Source: Bilabrum cf. latius (Eukaryota; Bigyra: Bicosoecida; Bigyra; Bicosoecida). Taken from it: a stretch of DNA of 64,000 nt. Below, one piece after another: positions 1 to 13,126 of the stretch. Made by a program: the position numbers and the translations under genes. Below the pieces are notes generated by a model. It was given only the letters and a program-made list of their open reading frames with translations, was not told the origin of the DNA and did no database searches. The stretch lies in assembly GCA_965178125.1 (NCBI GenBank), contig OZ237737.1:620001-684000 (forward strand). Direction: 5' to 3'. Position 1 is the stretch's first letter. The number at the start of each line of letters is the position of its first letter.

Positions 1-1265
1 GTCATTGATGGTCCACCAAGAGCTGCCGCTAGCTATTCCTCACCCCCTTCGTTCCTGGATCGTCTCAGCGATGCTACTGCATCCAGGTTTCCTGGCGATA
101 GCACATCACCGAGCAGCCCTTGCATTGTTTCGATCCCATCGCCCCACCCCGATAGAGACAAGTATTCTACAGGGATACCTATCTTCACGCCCTCCAGCGC
201 ATTATCCCTGGACTATTCCCCCCTATCTGCAAGCACGCCGGGCTCTACCCACGCAGTACCCTCCTCTCCCTCGGCCCGTCCGCTCCTCGATTGCGCCGAT
301 TTGGCAGTACCACGCTACCTGCACTTGCCAGTGGGAGGAACCACGGCAGCACTTGACGGCCGCTGCTGCAACGAATCGGCGGAAGCATTGCCCTGCAGTA
401 GCACGCCAATCGCATCTGACAGCTGCCCAACACCCCCAGCACCCTCCATTGATGGGTGCCTCCGGGTCGCGAGGATACCTGCATCCGACAGCTCCAGCGC
501 CCTACGGAAGCAGGCCAATCGGTCCTTGGACTCGCTTCTAGGAACCACACTCTCCCTGTCGAGCCAATGAATGCTTTTTTGATCCGCGGGCCGCAGCCTG
601 GCCGAGCTGTCATCGCGCTGGTCGCGGCCAGCAACCCTGTCAAAGGCCACGGCGCAGTCGCTCACAGTCCTCGCAAACACGCCCGGGCAATCGAGTGAGG
701 ACGCGAACGCGATCAGCCCCCAGCGCGATACTGCACCGTAGGTTGGCTTCAGCCCTACAACTCCGCATAGCGCCGCTGGCTGACGGATGGAACCACCCGT
801 GTCTGAGCCTAGGGCCACGTCCGCTTCCCCAGAGGCGACGGCGGCAGCTGAGCCACTAGAGGAGCCGCCGGGCGACCAGACAAGATCGGATGACAGTGAG
901 GTACAAGTGATACTATCGGTAGACATTGCAGGGCTCCATGGGTTCACCGTTGGGCCCATGGCCGAGAAAACACCTGCTGATCCCATTGCGAACTCATCGC
1001 AGTTCGCCATGCCAGCAAGTGCAACCGGAACACCACCTTCATGCTACATGAGGCGAGACACAGCAGTGGCAGTAAACGGAGAGGAATACCCGCTCAGCAT
1101 CTTCGAGGCGCATGAAGACACGTATCCTTCCACACAGAAGTTCTCCTTGACTGCAACCCGGAGGCCTGGTCCAGACTGTAGATCAGTGGCAGGCTGTGTC
1201 AGCGCATTTGTGGAAATTCTACAAGTATGCCGCTGAAATCCAGTTGCGAATCGCGATACTACCAC
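1..1265 (-). CDS. gatA: Glutamyl-tRNA(Gln) amidotransferase subunit A (GatA/QRSL1), 3' end cut by window
   Basis: Amidase-signature subunit of GatCAB, which converts Glu-tRNA(Gln) to Gln-tRNA(Gln) in organelles. The catalytic elements are all present: the VAVKE lysine, the GGSSSGS cis-serine loop and the [10 protein letters not shown] serine loop, with [17 protein letters not shown] and [10 protein letters not shown] as family hallmarks. The frame is open from the ATG at 1265 to the window edge, apart from TAGs at 1044, 315 and two more further downstream, all read as Gln. Between the GRDQRDDSS motif and [11 protein letters not shown] lies a low-complexity stretch of about 150 residues that bacterial GatA lacks; it could be an insertion or an unspliced intron. 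Mitochondrial location is inferred from the family. It diverges from the giant gene at 1532. Confidence 0.9.
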
Positions 1266-1531
1266 TCGTTGTCTTGCCTGCGAGCAAAACTTGACATCGA
1301 AGTGGCATCAAAGTGGACAAGCAAGATTCTTCCTAGTGGGCCACTTGACAGTGATGCTGCCGTGCTCACGTATAGCATGATAGTTAATTATTCAGTTACC
1401 GATACTGAAACCATGCCAATAGCCTAATCTATCGATATTTTGGCCTATCTTGACGGACGAATTTTTTGGAGCAGATTGCGTGCACTTTCGCAACTTGATG
1501 AAGCGAGGCCGATTTTTCAAGACACACAATT
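1266..1531. promoter_or_regulatory. Shared upstream region of gatA and the 3232-aa gene
   Basis: A 266-bp gap between two divergent start codons, with no ORF I believe. It is more AT-rich than the flanking genes. By position it must hold both promoters; I see no clear TATA box. Confidence 0.3.
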
Positions 1532-4500
1532 ATGGCCGACCAAGGCGTGTATGAAGTCGATGAAATAGCAATAAGCAGAGATGTTAATGAAACACTGCGT
1601 GGCAGAGTGACATCAACGTGTGTTCATGGACCGTTGGTCTTCTTGGGATCCTCAACCGGAGATGTTGCAGTTTGTGCAATTGTTGATTGCAACTTCATCA
1701 GCCGCCGCAATGAAATACTAGGTGTCCCCGATGTCGGTGACACGGGGGGAATATCGGACTCGCAGCTAGCATTGCATCAAGTGCTGCTTCTGCCGGATTT
1801 TGGCAGCAATGCGAAGCCTCGACCAAACACAGATCCTGCCGCACCTGCACAAGCCATAGTTAAGCCAGAAGGATTCATCAGCTAGATCATTGTAGTACCG
1901 GAATGGGATATGATTTTCGTGTTACGTGGCGGAAGCGTGCTGGTCTGCAATCTCCAGCTTTCTGTTGACGAGGATCTTGAGGAGCTCTTCGTGACAGAAG
2001 GCCTCGTTGGAGGCAGGCAGGCACCAGACCTGGGTGCAGACGGGCAAGGGGGTGCACTTCAAGACCTTCTGCGCAGAGAGGCGCTCGGAAATTTGGATCC
2101 TTCCATACAGTACTGCGTCGGTGGCATGCCCCTTGCTGAGGTGGCCGCCTCGTTCAGGTCCAGCCGCGACCTGGATCCCTGGATCTTGCCCGAGGCAAAG
2201 AGGGTCGCCAAACTGGCCGCTTCCCCTAGGAACTTTATGTTGTATGCATTTGGCGGAGAGCAGTCCAACATGCTGTACCGGTTCCGGATCGCACCCGAAA
2301 CCCCGCCGCCAGCCGATGCCGGTGATGGCTCGGCTGGCAGCTCCAGCGATGCGGGGATCGAAGACTTTAGCAAGCAGCTCAAGCAGGTTCCAAGGGTGCT
2401 CCGACCGGTCGCGGAATAGGTGCACTGCAGGGTGATCCGCAGGAGGCGGGCGAGACGGGAACGTGAGCGGTCACAGGCGGGTGGGAACGAGGCGCAGGCG
2501 GGCGGTGCGGGGGTCGGTTTCCTCTCTCTCCTCGGCCTGGCTCCTGCGGAGTCGCAGATTGCGCAGCATAGCCTGGCTGTGGCCCGTGTACTGGAAGCAT
2601 CCGCCCCGATGGTGCTCGACGGAGAGCCCTCCGTGGACATCATTGATATCGCCGTGATCGAGACGGATCCTGGGATCGTGGCTGCAGCTGTGGGAGACCA
2701 CCAATCGGTGGAGCAGGTGCCTGTGACTCGAGCAGATGGAAGCACTGCGATCGGAGGTGCCGCGGGCCAGGGCACCGTGTTGCTGATCGCAACGCAGATA
2801 GGCTGGATCAAGCTGGATCCTGTCACATTGGAGCCACTCGACAACTGCATGACGGCAGGCGACGTACTCCAGGAAGATGCAGAGGCAGGATAGGAATTGC
2901 TGCTTTCTCTTGGTACTGAGGGCAAGAAGAAATTGAAGCGTGGAGCAGATAGCAAGAGTCCACACGGAGACGACCGGGCGGGTGGCAAGCGGCTGAGAAA
3001 AGCCAGGTCTAGAGGGTCGTCTCTAGCGTCGAGGAGCATGGCCGAGATTGATGTGGAAGTCTCTGCGGCGACCTGCACGCCTCTTCATGGCCACGCAGCC
3101 ATGTGGGCCGCTGCCGGTGGGGGAGGTGGAGGTGCAGCAGGCGGTGCCTGGCCGGACGGTGATCCGTGCCATACTGCAGAGGCGCTGGCGTACGCCAACA
3201 CGTGCTAGGCCATGTCCAACACCAGCCATGAGTGGGCCCAGTCGGGGAGCGCGTCCAGCATTCTCGCTGCTGCGGCACTCACATCTACCCTGGGCCTCGT
3301 CCCCACCCCTGCCTCGTTGCTGGCACAGACAGGCGTGCTCGCCGGTCCGAGGGCGGCTGCAACGGCTCGAAATGCAAGCGCGGCAATCGAGCAGACGCGG
3401 AAAGAGGAGCGTTTTGGTGGAGAAGTTGGCAAGACCGTGCTCGGATGCCTGCCGGGTAACTCAGCACTAGTGTTCGGGTCATCCCTGGGTCTCAGCAGCG
3501 AGCTGTCTGGCAGCGGTGAAGACATGGGCAAGCCAAGCGCAAGACCGGGACGAAGAGCAGCCACGGGCGGTGAGGATTTTGGCAAGGGGGGTGGTGCAAT
3601 GTCCGACGCTGAAACCGCAACCCCGCCAACTGCACAAAGCAGCGGAGGCCTCAGAATTGGGGCTCACTAGGGGTGGAGCAGCGCGCGAAGAGACACGCAG
3701 AGCAGCGTCGATACCCCGAGCCTGCCCCCGCCGCTCGGACAGGTCCAATCGACCATGCCCTTCCTGCCATAGGTGTGCAGGTCCACTGCCGAGTACCTAG
3801 GCCTCATTTCGAGGCGAAGAGAAAGAGCTTACGTGGACTCTCAGCACGGCACGCTCCAGCGCTCGACGTTTGCGATACCGCAAGGAATCCCGCCCCAGCT
3901 GCCTGTCATGATTGGAGTTCGGGCCTCATCGGTCTTTGGGGACTATGCAAGCCGTGGAAGCGGTACACTGCACATGCCTGTTGGATCATTTGCCCAGCTT
4001 TTGCGGTTTCGGGGCGATGTGCTTGAACCGGGCAGGGCGATGCTGGGCGGCCCTGGTGGCTGGAGAAGTCCCTAGAAGCACGTTGCTGGCGATGGCCGGG
4101 GTGGCCCGGCCGAAGGATTTTGGCTGCAGCACCATCTGCAGCAACTTTTGTTTGGCGTGCATGGTGTCGACCATTCAGACACGGGGTGTCTGCCCACCTC
4201 GCACTGGTGCACGCAGAGAACCCGTCGGACGCTGGGCAGTGCACTTCGGGAGCTTATTGGCCACGGAAGCGGCATGAACCGCGGAACTGTTCGAGAGCGA
4301 AGTGGTGTGGCCGATGACGAACAGCTGGACCTGCATGTGCCGGGGGTACTGACGGATGCCGACGATGTGGTAGCTGCTATTGGAGCGGCAGTGAGCCGAG
4401 TTTCTGGTGACGAGGGGTCAAGGGGAAGCCCACCATCCCCAGCAGTGGTCGACCCAGGCCCAGACGATGCGAAGCGGCTGCCTGACAGCGCGACCAACGA

Positions 4501-7500
4501 GCTTCTCTCTGGGGTGCTCTGTGGCGCCGGAGAGGTGCTTCTAACCTGCGGCGGGTCCGGAAGATTTGTGGCTCCGGACGCTTCGATCGGGTCGCGGAAT
4601 CACCTGAATGCCGTCCAGTAGTTCGAACTCCGTCACGTGGCTGACGCAGTGAATGCGAGGGCTGGAATGGGCCAGGATTTTCAAGCAATGCCAGTGTTTG
4701 GCAGCTCTGCCGCTGCTGGCGAGGAGCTGCTTGGGCCCGTGCTGCATGGGGAAGTGCCTTGGTACATGGAGCAGCCACGGGGCTAGAGTGGGCCGCAGAA
4801 GTCTGGCAATGGTCGCATCGGCAGCGCTGACGACGAAGATGTGTTGGCTGGGCTGCTCAAGACGGTATCTGGTGCTAGGGACGGGGCTCGCAGGTCTGAA
4901 GCGTACGATGGCTCTCTATCCCGCCCCGTGCTGCAGCCGCAGCTGACTAGGATGATCAGTGACACTCTTGGACAGCAGCCTCTTCGGCCTTTCCATGCCC
5001 ACTGGCACCCATCCCACCGCGTGGTGCAAGGGCAAGACCCGATCATGGGGATGCTCGCCAAGACTCGGGGCTCTGCGGCAGCTGCTAGCCACCAACTTTC
5101 AATCCCGGTGACGGGACTGAGAGCAGTACCGCCAGCATCCACCATGGAATTTCAGAGGGCTGCCCCTGTGACGATCGTGCCGTCTGCCACAAGGCCGCTT
5201 CTGGTAGCTTCCGTGGGCGGCGTGCTCGAGGTGAGGCACTCTTTGACGGGTGAGCTGCTCCAGTCATCCAAGGGCGCTTGCCCAATCATGAAGGTAGCCT
5301 CAGACGCTGACGAAGATGCCACGAGGCGAGCCATGTGTGGATCTGCTGGAATCCTCGCTTCCCCCGCACAGGTATGGAGGCACGACCCGCAAGCGAATGC
5401 GCTGTTGCGTGCTAGCCGCAAACGCGCGCCCGCTTCTGCGAGTCCTTCGCTCTAGGACTGGCTGCTTCGGCTCCTGCCTAGGGCCGAGAGAAAGGCGCTA
5501 GTTGCCTTGGCACTAGCTGCGGTGCGACGGGCAGCCATTGCTGCGAACTACCTGGGGCATGTGGAAGACGAGGCCCAGGACGCGGAGAGCCGAGGCCGAG
5601 GGGCCAACGCCGGAACCGTCGGTGGAATGGGAGCAGTAAATGCTCGCGGGCGTCTCGATTCAATCGAGTCAACGGGGTCCTCGTCGTCTGCGAAAGGGAG
5701 ATAGAAGGCCCAGCCGGTGCAACCAGAGGCAGGCTCAGCCAGAACGTCTAAGTCTCCGCTTGTACAGGCTGCTCGTGCCATGCTCGCCTAGATAGAGAAG
5801 CCCACCCTATCGCTGGCTCTCGTTGAATTTGCTCGCGACTGCTGGCTTGATTGTCCCGATCAGTCCCGACGGCTGGCTGATTGGGCCGAAGATGTGCGCA
5901 TGCGGCGAGAGTGCCGCTTTGCTGTGCAAGACGGCGACGGACGGCGGAGACAGGCACAGTTTGCAGTCCTTGCTGTGCAGCTGCAGCCACCCGTCATGCT
6001 TGGCGCCAACGCTGAAAGGCAAGCAAGGTGCGCCTTTCGCGCCGGTGTCGCCGACGCGTCCATGCCCTTCGAGACCGCCGTGGAGGTGGCGCAGCAGTTC
6101 CTCCGGCTGCAGAGGGCCCAGAGCGCAGTGTCATCGTCAATCCTACTCAAGGCGGCTGGGGTGGCAGCTGCTGATTCGGAGCTGCCTTCCGTGAAGCAAA
6201 GGGGAGAATCGTCAGCGGGGGCAGCGGCTGGCGTTGCCAGAGCTGACGCGGCCTCTTCCGGGGCAGGCGTCGATGCTGCTGCGGCAGGCGCACAGCATGG
6301 CAGCTTTTTTACTTCGGGCAGCCAAAGCGCAGCTGAGGCCTAGCTGCTGACAGCACGACGCGTTGGCGCGATCCTCAAGCTGTGCGCACGGCCGCTTCAG
6401 CTAAGTACGGAGAGAGCAAGATCGCGGTCGTCGCGTGGCAGCGACATCCGCAGGCTGGCGAGGCAGGCGGAGGGCCAGCTCAGCTCTGTGGGCCAAGTCT
6501 GGGGCACAATTGAGTCCACGTTTGGATCGGGAGCGCTGCGTTCCATCGACGAGGCAAGGCGCTCTCATGCCTTCATGGTGTTTTCCGAGGGGGAGGTGGA
6601 GATGGGTATGGCCCAGCTGTGGCGATCAGGTGCTTCCATGAAGCGGGTCCTTGGCCTGGTGCCACAGGCTGTTCCTCCCAGGGTAGTGCTAGAGAGGAGT
6701 TATCCTTGCAGGCTGGGCGTGCTCATCAATTCGGGGAAGATGCGAGCACTCTCTGCTATTCTGTCGGTGCTGCTGGGCGCCAGGCACGCTAGGCTGCAAG
6801 CAGTGGACAGCAGCATCAATCCTGGGGCACACGGGCGAGACGGCTTGCGCGGCAACGTGAAAACCACCAGCGATTCGCGCCGCATACTCGAGCTGGCCAA
6901 GCAAGGCTCCTTTGCCAGGGTGCTTGGCTCCTTGCTTGCCGGGGCAGAAGATGTTGACACCACAGAGCCGGAGGAACCTGACCCGAAGCTACCACAGCCC
7001 GCCCCGGTATCGGTGATCGCCCGTTCTGTCAGAGCTGGCCACATCAGGACTGGGTATGTTGCGCCAAGCACCAGTATTGTGACGCGTGACGACGGGGCCG
7101 AGCGGGGCAGGCACGGCGCTGCACGAGAGCTCGTATACCCGTACCTGCTAGATTTCGCTGCTTGGGCAGCTGGAGGCGTAGGCACTTCGGTCATGTCGGG
7201 CAGTCGCGGCGACGACTTGCCTAGCTCCTCGATGGCCGTCCCAGCTAGCTTGCTGCAGGGGCTTCTGCAGCAGCGGCAGATCGCCCCTGCCGCATCTGGT
7301 GCTGGCGCTGCTGCAGGACCGACGTCTTCGGGCGAGCTTGTGTTGAGACCAGGTGTGAGCGAGGACCAGTTCAACGCTGTCGCCCGGTCCTTGGCCATCT
7401 CGAAGGCGGAGCATAGGCCGGCTTTCGAGAGGCTGGTCCTCTCGCCAGAGGCTCTGGTAGACACCGCTTGCGTGGGTGTGCTGTGCAGGATAGAGACGGC

Positions 7501-10500
7501 GCTGTTTGCGGCATGCAGCTTAAGGCTGCACCGCAAGACCTCCGAGATCGCAGACGTGGCGCAGGATATGGTACCACTTGTCGCGGCTGTGGGTGATGAT
7601 GGCAACCTTAACCAGGTGGAATGCGTCGACCGCCCATTGTGGCAGCTAGATTCCTCTTGCGCTGAGCTGGATGCCAACCTTCGCATGCCTCACTAGATGC
7701 CAGAGAGCACGGTGGTGGATCCACTGGATGAAGCGTGGCTCGACGGATCGTTTCCCTCTGCTGCGTTGCCGCGCCATGGGTTCCTGCGGGATGAAATGCG
7801 GGATGTGGCTGGCGCCAGATCTCTGCTCCGAGCCGGAAGCAGCCCAGCCATTGCCCGATCCCAAGCCCGCTCATCAGATGCTCGCCGCACGCTCCACACC
7901 GCCGCGACCGCGACGCAGTCGCAGTTTGCAGGGCAGGACGCCTTCTCCAAGGAATCGATGAAGGCCAGGCTGGCAGAGTCTAGGGCCGCGCTATAGATTT
8001 TAGTGTGTGACGCGAGCCAGGAAGCTGACCTTGAGTCGGCAATGCTGCAGCTGTCAGGGTGTGCACCGAGCTTCAGCGACGGCGCTACCCAGGCCGGCAC
8101 TATGCCCGGTGGGGACTCGGACGCTCCAGCGCCTGACGAGGCACGACGGAGCGCCCCCGGAGTCCCCACCGGCGCAGGAGCTTCGTCCCCGCTGGCCCGC
8201 TATGTGCAGGCTCTGCCTCGTTGGACCGACGAGCTGGGCAGCCTGCTGAGCATCGAGCACTTTGACAGCCCCTCGGGGGCCGAGGTGCTGGTCCTGTCAA
8301 ATGCACAGCTCCCTCTAGCATCCTGGATCCTGGGCCCAGGGATGCGGTGGAGAGAAAGGGTGGCTCTGGTCTGGTCCAAGGGCGAGAGGAGGCTTGCGCT
8401 GAGGATGGTTTCCGAGGCGTGCGCGAGGGCTGAGCGGTCTTGGCTGGCGATGCGATGGAGAGTGCACGCACTGACAGAGGGCATTCTACAGCCGGGCGAT
8501 ATCCTCGACCAGCCGCTGCAGGACCCCTTGCAGACCTCTCTGTACAACGCGGGTGCTAGCAACTCGGCCGCCATCGGAGATTTTTCTGACGATGACGACT
8601 CGGACGACGATGGCACACCAGTTGTGGCAGGTGCTGGAAAGGGGAACGTGCAAGGCAGCGATGGGGCCGCATAGGGCACCGGACACACAGACCCGGACGA
8701 TGCGAGTCTGGAGGTGGCAACAAACAAGATACTTTCGGTCGCTGGCCGCGCGCTGCAGAGAGTAAGAAGGCTGAGGCAGGTGTGGACCGGCATGGTGTCG
8801 AGGCTCGGTCGGGGCGAAGAAAACGTCGCGATCGAGTTCTTGTCGGAAGCCAAATACGCCGCGTGGTTCGACGCGAGTGGAGTTGCATCAGTGGGCGCCG
8901 CGGGGCACATGGTAGGCCAACCGGCAGATGTTTGGATGGAATCGCGGGCCAACGTGCTAGAGAAGCTAGCGGAAGACGCCGCCATGGAAAGAAGGAAGAT
9001 CGTCACTGCTGCCACTGTAGCTGTGGCATTTGGCCCCGCCGTGTGCGGGCTAGCGACGGTACTGCCGTAGAGCACTGCAGTGCGGCGGTTGGGCAGCGCC
9101 CGAGAGGCGTCCGCGAGGGCATTTGAGCTTCTGTCCCAGTCATCAAAGGCGCTCGGTTCAAGCGTGACGGAGCTTGTGCCTGAGTGTGCTCCACTTGTTG
9201 ACTGGATGCTGGAGAAGGACCCTTGCCTGATTGCCGTGCGAGGCGCATGCAGCGTCATCGGGGGTCGGGCGGGCGCGGGGCTGCAGGCCGACATGAAGCA
9301 GAGCATCTACGTGGCCAAAGCAGCCGTGCGGGACCCTCCCATGCGGGAATTGCTGGATCGAAGCAGGCACTATTGCCTGCCGGCCTTGCTCTCGTACGAC
9401 CTCGGACTTGGACTGGGGGATGCTGCGGCGGCTTGGCCAGAGGAGCAGGACAAGGACGCAGCGATCGTGCAGTCTAAAGGAGGCATGCCTGCTTACTCGC
9501 TCTGCAGGCTGCCCGCATCCGGTGGCACGGAGCTTGATGGGTATGCGGGGAATGGCGCGAAAGAGGCAGGCTGGTTGTGTTTGGACCCAAGCGCGCTACT
9601 GCCTACTGTGTGCGCAGCTGCGTGGTCAAAAGCGAGCGCATCCTTGCGTGGGCAGAGTGGTGACAGGCTAGCAGGGCGAGAGGTGGCGCTTGTGACCGAC
9701 TTGCACCGCGGCATGTATGCCTGGCCCCGGAGCGTGTCGCGGGCGTTCATGCTGCATGCTTGTCTGCACAGGCACTCTGGGCCGCTGGAGGGCACAGTGA
9801 GCGATGATGTGGCCGGGCTGCCAAGTCCGGCGGTCCGATCCCCGTCTTTGATGTACACACTACTTCACGACCTGGCGTCTGCGTCTCAGCAGCTCGCAGC
9901 CGCCGGATCTGAGTCCAGGGGGGCCGCTGCGGGTGCTAGCTACCTGCAGCGCGCAATCGCAACCGCGGCAGGTGGGGAGTCGTTTGATGGCGTATCGCCT
10001 CGACGCAAGTTGTCCGGCGGCACTGGTGCTAGCAGGAGAGAGTTGATACAGCTAGATGTCATGGACCCCCGTGCCCGCAGCTCTCTTTCGCGTCTATGGG
10101 GCGTGCACCTGGCCGTCTGCTAGTCGAGAGCGTAGCTGCTGCGCGTCGTTGATGCAGTTTTCGCGGCCGCCACTCGCATGCAGGTGCACCTGTCCCAAGT
10201 GGCGCAACGCAGTCCCATGGCCGCCCTGCAGGCTAGCATGGCGCTCGTGGTGAATCCCGAGGCAGTGCTATCGCTGGTGCGGCCGGCATGTCCCGTGTCA
10301 ACGGCCGTGGTGCAAGCCAACCTAGGCATGCAGAGCCATGCAGTTCATTCTTTGTTCGAACTGGTCAAGAGCGGTGTACCCTCGGTGCTGCAAGGGCTCC
10401 TTACCGACGATGCACCTGCTCCGGCTGACAAGGACCAGCCAGGTGCAAATGACAGGCTGCAGTCTGGAGGCTCCGTGCGGGATAGAATGGGTGGGAACTC

Positions 10501-11230
10501 TTCGGATGCCCGGCGTGCAGCGATCGCACAGGCGCCACTCAGCGTGTTGCAGGCTTGTAGCCAGTCCTGTGCAGAGCTAGTGCTGCAGGTATGCGACATG
10601 GCGCGGTCGAAGGGTTGGCCGAATGCCGCCGTGTTGAGCGAGTTCGTGTGCCGGTCCGTGCTGGGCAGCAGGTCCGGTGGCAAGCACCGCCAGCGACCAG
10701 GCGCACTGGTGCATAAGGCTAAGCCGGGCGATGCGGCGGTAGAATCGATCGGTATTGGCACGCCTGATGTGCGCGTCAAGCCGCATCACCTGCCGCTGAT
10801 GCTCCAGCGCGAGCCCGGTCTTGGCTTGCTCCTTGCCTTCGCGGCAGACCACGTCGCCGGTAGCAGCGCCGGAGCAGGAGGCCCCACTGCTGAGGGAAGA
10901 GCCGCGGTGTTGGGCCGCAAAGGCCAGTCCACCGCGCTGGATGTGCTGCCCGATGCGTCCACCGTTGCGGCTCTGCTACCCGTGATGCGAAACACCATGC
11001 GGTAGGCTGGGTCCGAGGCTTGGTCTAGCTCCGTGCTTGCCCGGCTGGAGAGGAAGCAAGGAGCTGAGAGCACGGAAGCGGTGCGGCGGGCCATCGATGA
11101 TGTGACTGCGGAACAGGAAGGTAAGCGCGACGGCACTGGCAGGGCAGCCAGCGGCTCCAGCGGGGAGGGAAAGGCAGCCAGGTCTAGTCCCAAGCAGGGG
11201 AGGCGGCAGCGGTTGAGGGATCGTCGGTGA
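1532..11230 (+). CDS. Giant 3232-aa protein, possible N-terminal beta-propeller; function unknown
   Basis: One uninterrupted frame from ATG 1532 to TGA 11228, with 20 in-frame TAGs (first 1883, last 11003) and no TAA or TGA; I read the joins between fragments codon by codon. Residues 1-300 look like a CNH or WD-type propeller, with short hydrophobic strands such as GPLVFLGSSTGDVAVC and IIVVPEWDMIFVLRGGS. That is weakly reminiscent of Vps39/TGFBRAP1-class tethering subunits, but this is only an inference. The central 2000 residues are Ala/Leu-rich and probably helical, with Ser/Gly-rich acidic linkers (e.g. DDDDSDDD near 8600). The last 60 residues are strongly basic. No catalytic motif was recognised. 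No intron was needed, which is notable for 9.7 kb. Confidence 0.8.
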
Positions 11231-11508
11231 ACGCGCGCTTAGGCGCAAGAGGGTATCATTTGGTAGTTCGAAGCCAAGGTTCTCAACGGAACTACGGCCG
11301 CTGATGCTCAGCCCTGCGCACCGACTGGTCTACCGAGACGGACCGACTGAGTTCAGGTACATCTAATAGTTCCGTTTTGTGTGCCGCACGGGATGGTGCT
11401 GCGGTGCGGCTGATTCACAGCGCACAAGGAGGTATCAATATTGTGTTGCATTTAGATTCAAGTCAGACAAAGTGAATGTCGCCGGCAAGAGGCCAAGCAA
11501 GCAGCCAC
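11231..11508. other. Convergent intergenic spacer
   Basis: A 278-bp gap between the TGA stops of the giant plus-strand gene and the minus-strand PSMD13 gene. It must contain both 3' ends. No gene or repeat recognised. Confidence 0.5.
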
Positions 11509-13020
11509 TCACTGCACCAGCTCCTTGCCGTGGTCCTCGAGGAACGCGTGGGCCTCGTCTACCCTCCCGATCCAGTCCTCCACCCTCTCGCACAGCTTGG
11601 ACACCTGACCCTTGTCCAGCGTGCGGGGGCGCACATACGACACGTGCACGATGCCCGCCTCTTTCTCTCTCGCAGTCGCACCGCCGGCCGCGGCGCCCGC
11701 GTCGCTCCCCGCCCCGCTGGACGCAGCAGGGCCAGTCTACCCCGCGCCTGCGTCTAGCTCCGGGCACGCATCGATGGTGCCCTTGAGGAGGCCCTTGGAC
11801 ATGGCACGCATGAGCAGCCAGTCCACCTGCTTGACCGGCAGCCCCGAGCACGCCGCCACCTGGGAGAAGGGCACGCTGCGCTCCTGAGGGGGCTTGGAAG
11901 CCACGAACTCCACGAGGGCCAGCACGGTGATCTTCTCCCTGACAGTGCCCATGTGCGCCGCGAGCGCAGGGGTTGTCTCGATGTCGGAGGAGTGCTCCGC
12001 CGCGGTCGTGTTGAAGGCCAGCAGGTCACCCTTGGCGCACGCAGTCGCTAGATCCAGGAGCCAGGCACGCCCCCCGCTCGCGGACCGTTCCGCCTCTGAC
12101 CTCAGCGCCTCACACACGGGGTGCTGCACCACCATGCCCACGTCGTACGTCTCCTCGTCCACAAGCGCGGCGATGCAGAGCTGGCTGGCCCAGTCGGCCG
12201 CCTGGCTGGGCCGCATGCCCTCGGCGCCAACGAGGCTGAGGTAATCCAGCGCCTCGGCCAGAAAGTCCGAGGCCGGGCCCGTTACCTGCAGCAGCTCTGC
12301 ACGGACCCGGTGAAAGGCGGCTTGCACCACGGGTTGCTTACCTTCGCTAGCCCCTGCAAGTTCCAGTTTGCGGACTCCTTTGGCTGCCTTCGCCAAGGCC
12401 TCTTCGCATGCGGCGACTTCTCGGCGCTTTAGGTCCAGGCTAGCGATTTCGAGCCGGGCGAGGAGCTGAGCATCCTCGGGCAGCCTCGACTTAAATTTAC
12501 CGTCACCATCAGTAGTACCATCGGATAGCAGTGATTCTAGGATTCCTATAGCTTGCTTTATCTCGTCGAGGTCGTGTGGAAAGCTAGCAGTGACCATGCT
12601 ACAAACATGCGATGCAAGCTCCACTCGGCGCAGCTGATCAAGGCTTCTCTTCGAATTCTCAACAACCCCGTCGAATAACTGCGACAAGCATTGCTGAACA
12701 AGACAGATTGCATGCATGCCCAAGGGCTACAACTCGGCTCAATTCAAGTTGCAGCGAAGCCACTCACCTTCAAGGCCATTTCGCGGCTGACCTGCCGTTG
12801 CTCAAAGACATCTCCAAGTGTCAATGTCAACTGGTGCCACAATCTGCGGGGGAATTGTCCGTATTTGCGATGTGGATAGCGGTGACATGGACTGAGCACT
12901 GGTTCTTGGCGGCTCGGCTGCACACCCTTACTTTTTCTGGTAGAGATTTAAAAGCGAGGAGTAAAGACCAGCCTTATCGGGATCCTACTATGCAGCCTAT
13001 TCTAAGCATGACAACGCCAT
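11509..13020 (-). CDS. PSMD13: 26S proteasome regulatory subunit Rpn9/PSMD13 (PCI domain)
   Basis: Lid subunit of the 19S regulatory particle. Three exons: 13020-12932, 12843-12768 and 12693-11509, with GT-AG introns of 88 and 74 bp; total 449 aa, somewhat longer than human PSMD13. Splicing joins LYQK to KLWHQLTL, which matches the conserved start of the family (LYDKKLWHQLT in animals). The C-terminal PCI winged helix is clear (VKQVDWLLMRAMSKGLLKG, SYVRPRTLDKGQVSKLCERV) and the protein ends ELVQ-TGA. Exon 1 contains three TAG codons (residues 8, 11 and 12, the last two adjacent), and another TAG lies at 11737 in a Gly/Ala/Ser-rich insert within the PCI region. Without TAG=Gln, exon 1 would stop after seven residues. 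Confidence 0.93.
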
Positions 13021-13126
13021 AGCTGTAGTATATGCCCGGTAATCCTGCAAGAGTGACAGATCTGGTATGTGGCAAAACTGCACGGTATAATACGCTGGAG
13101 CGGCCGAATAATCCATTTGTTCAGCC
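13021..13126. promoter_or_regulatory. Bidirectional promoter region, PSMD13 / cyclophilin
   Basis: The two start codons are divergent and only 106 bp apart, so both genes must be driven from this gap. It holds a short AT-rich patch (gtataatacg at about 13083) but no motif I can name with confidence. Confidence 0.35.

Noticed and set aside
2059-3078. 339-aa minus-strand ORF opposite the giant gene
   Set aside because: Ser/Pro/Arg-rich composition typical of antisense frames in GC-rich coding DNA; the plus strand continues in frame.
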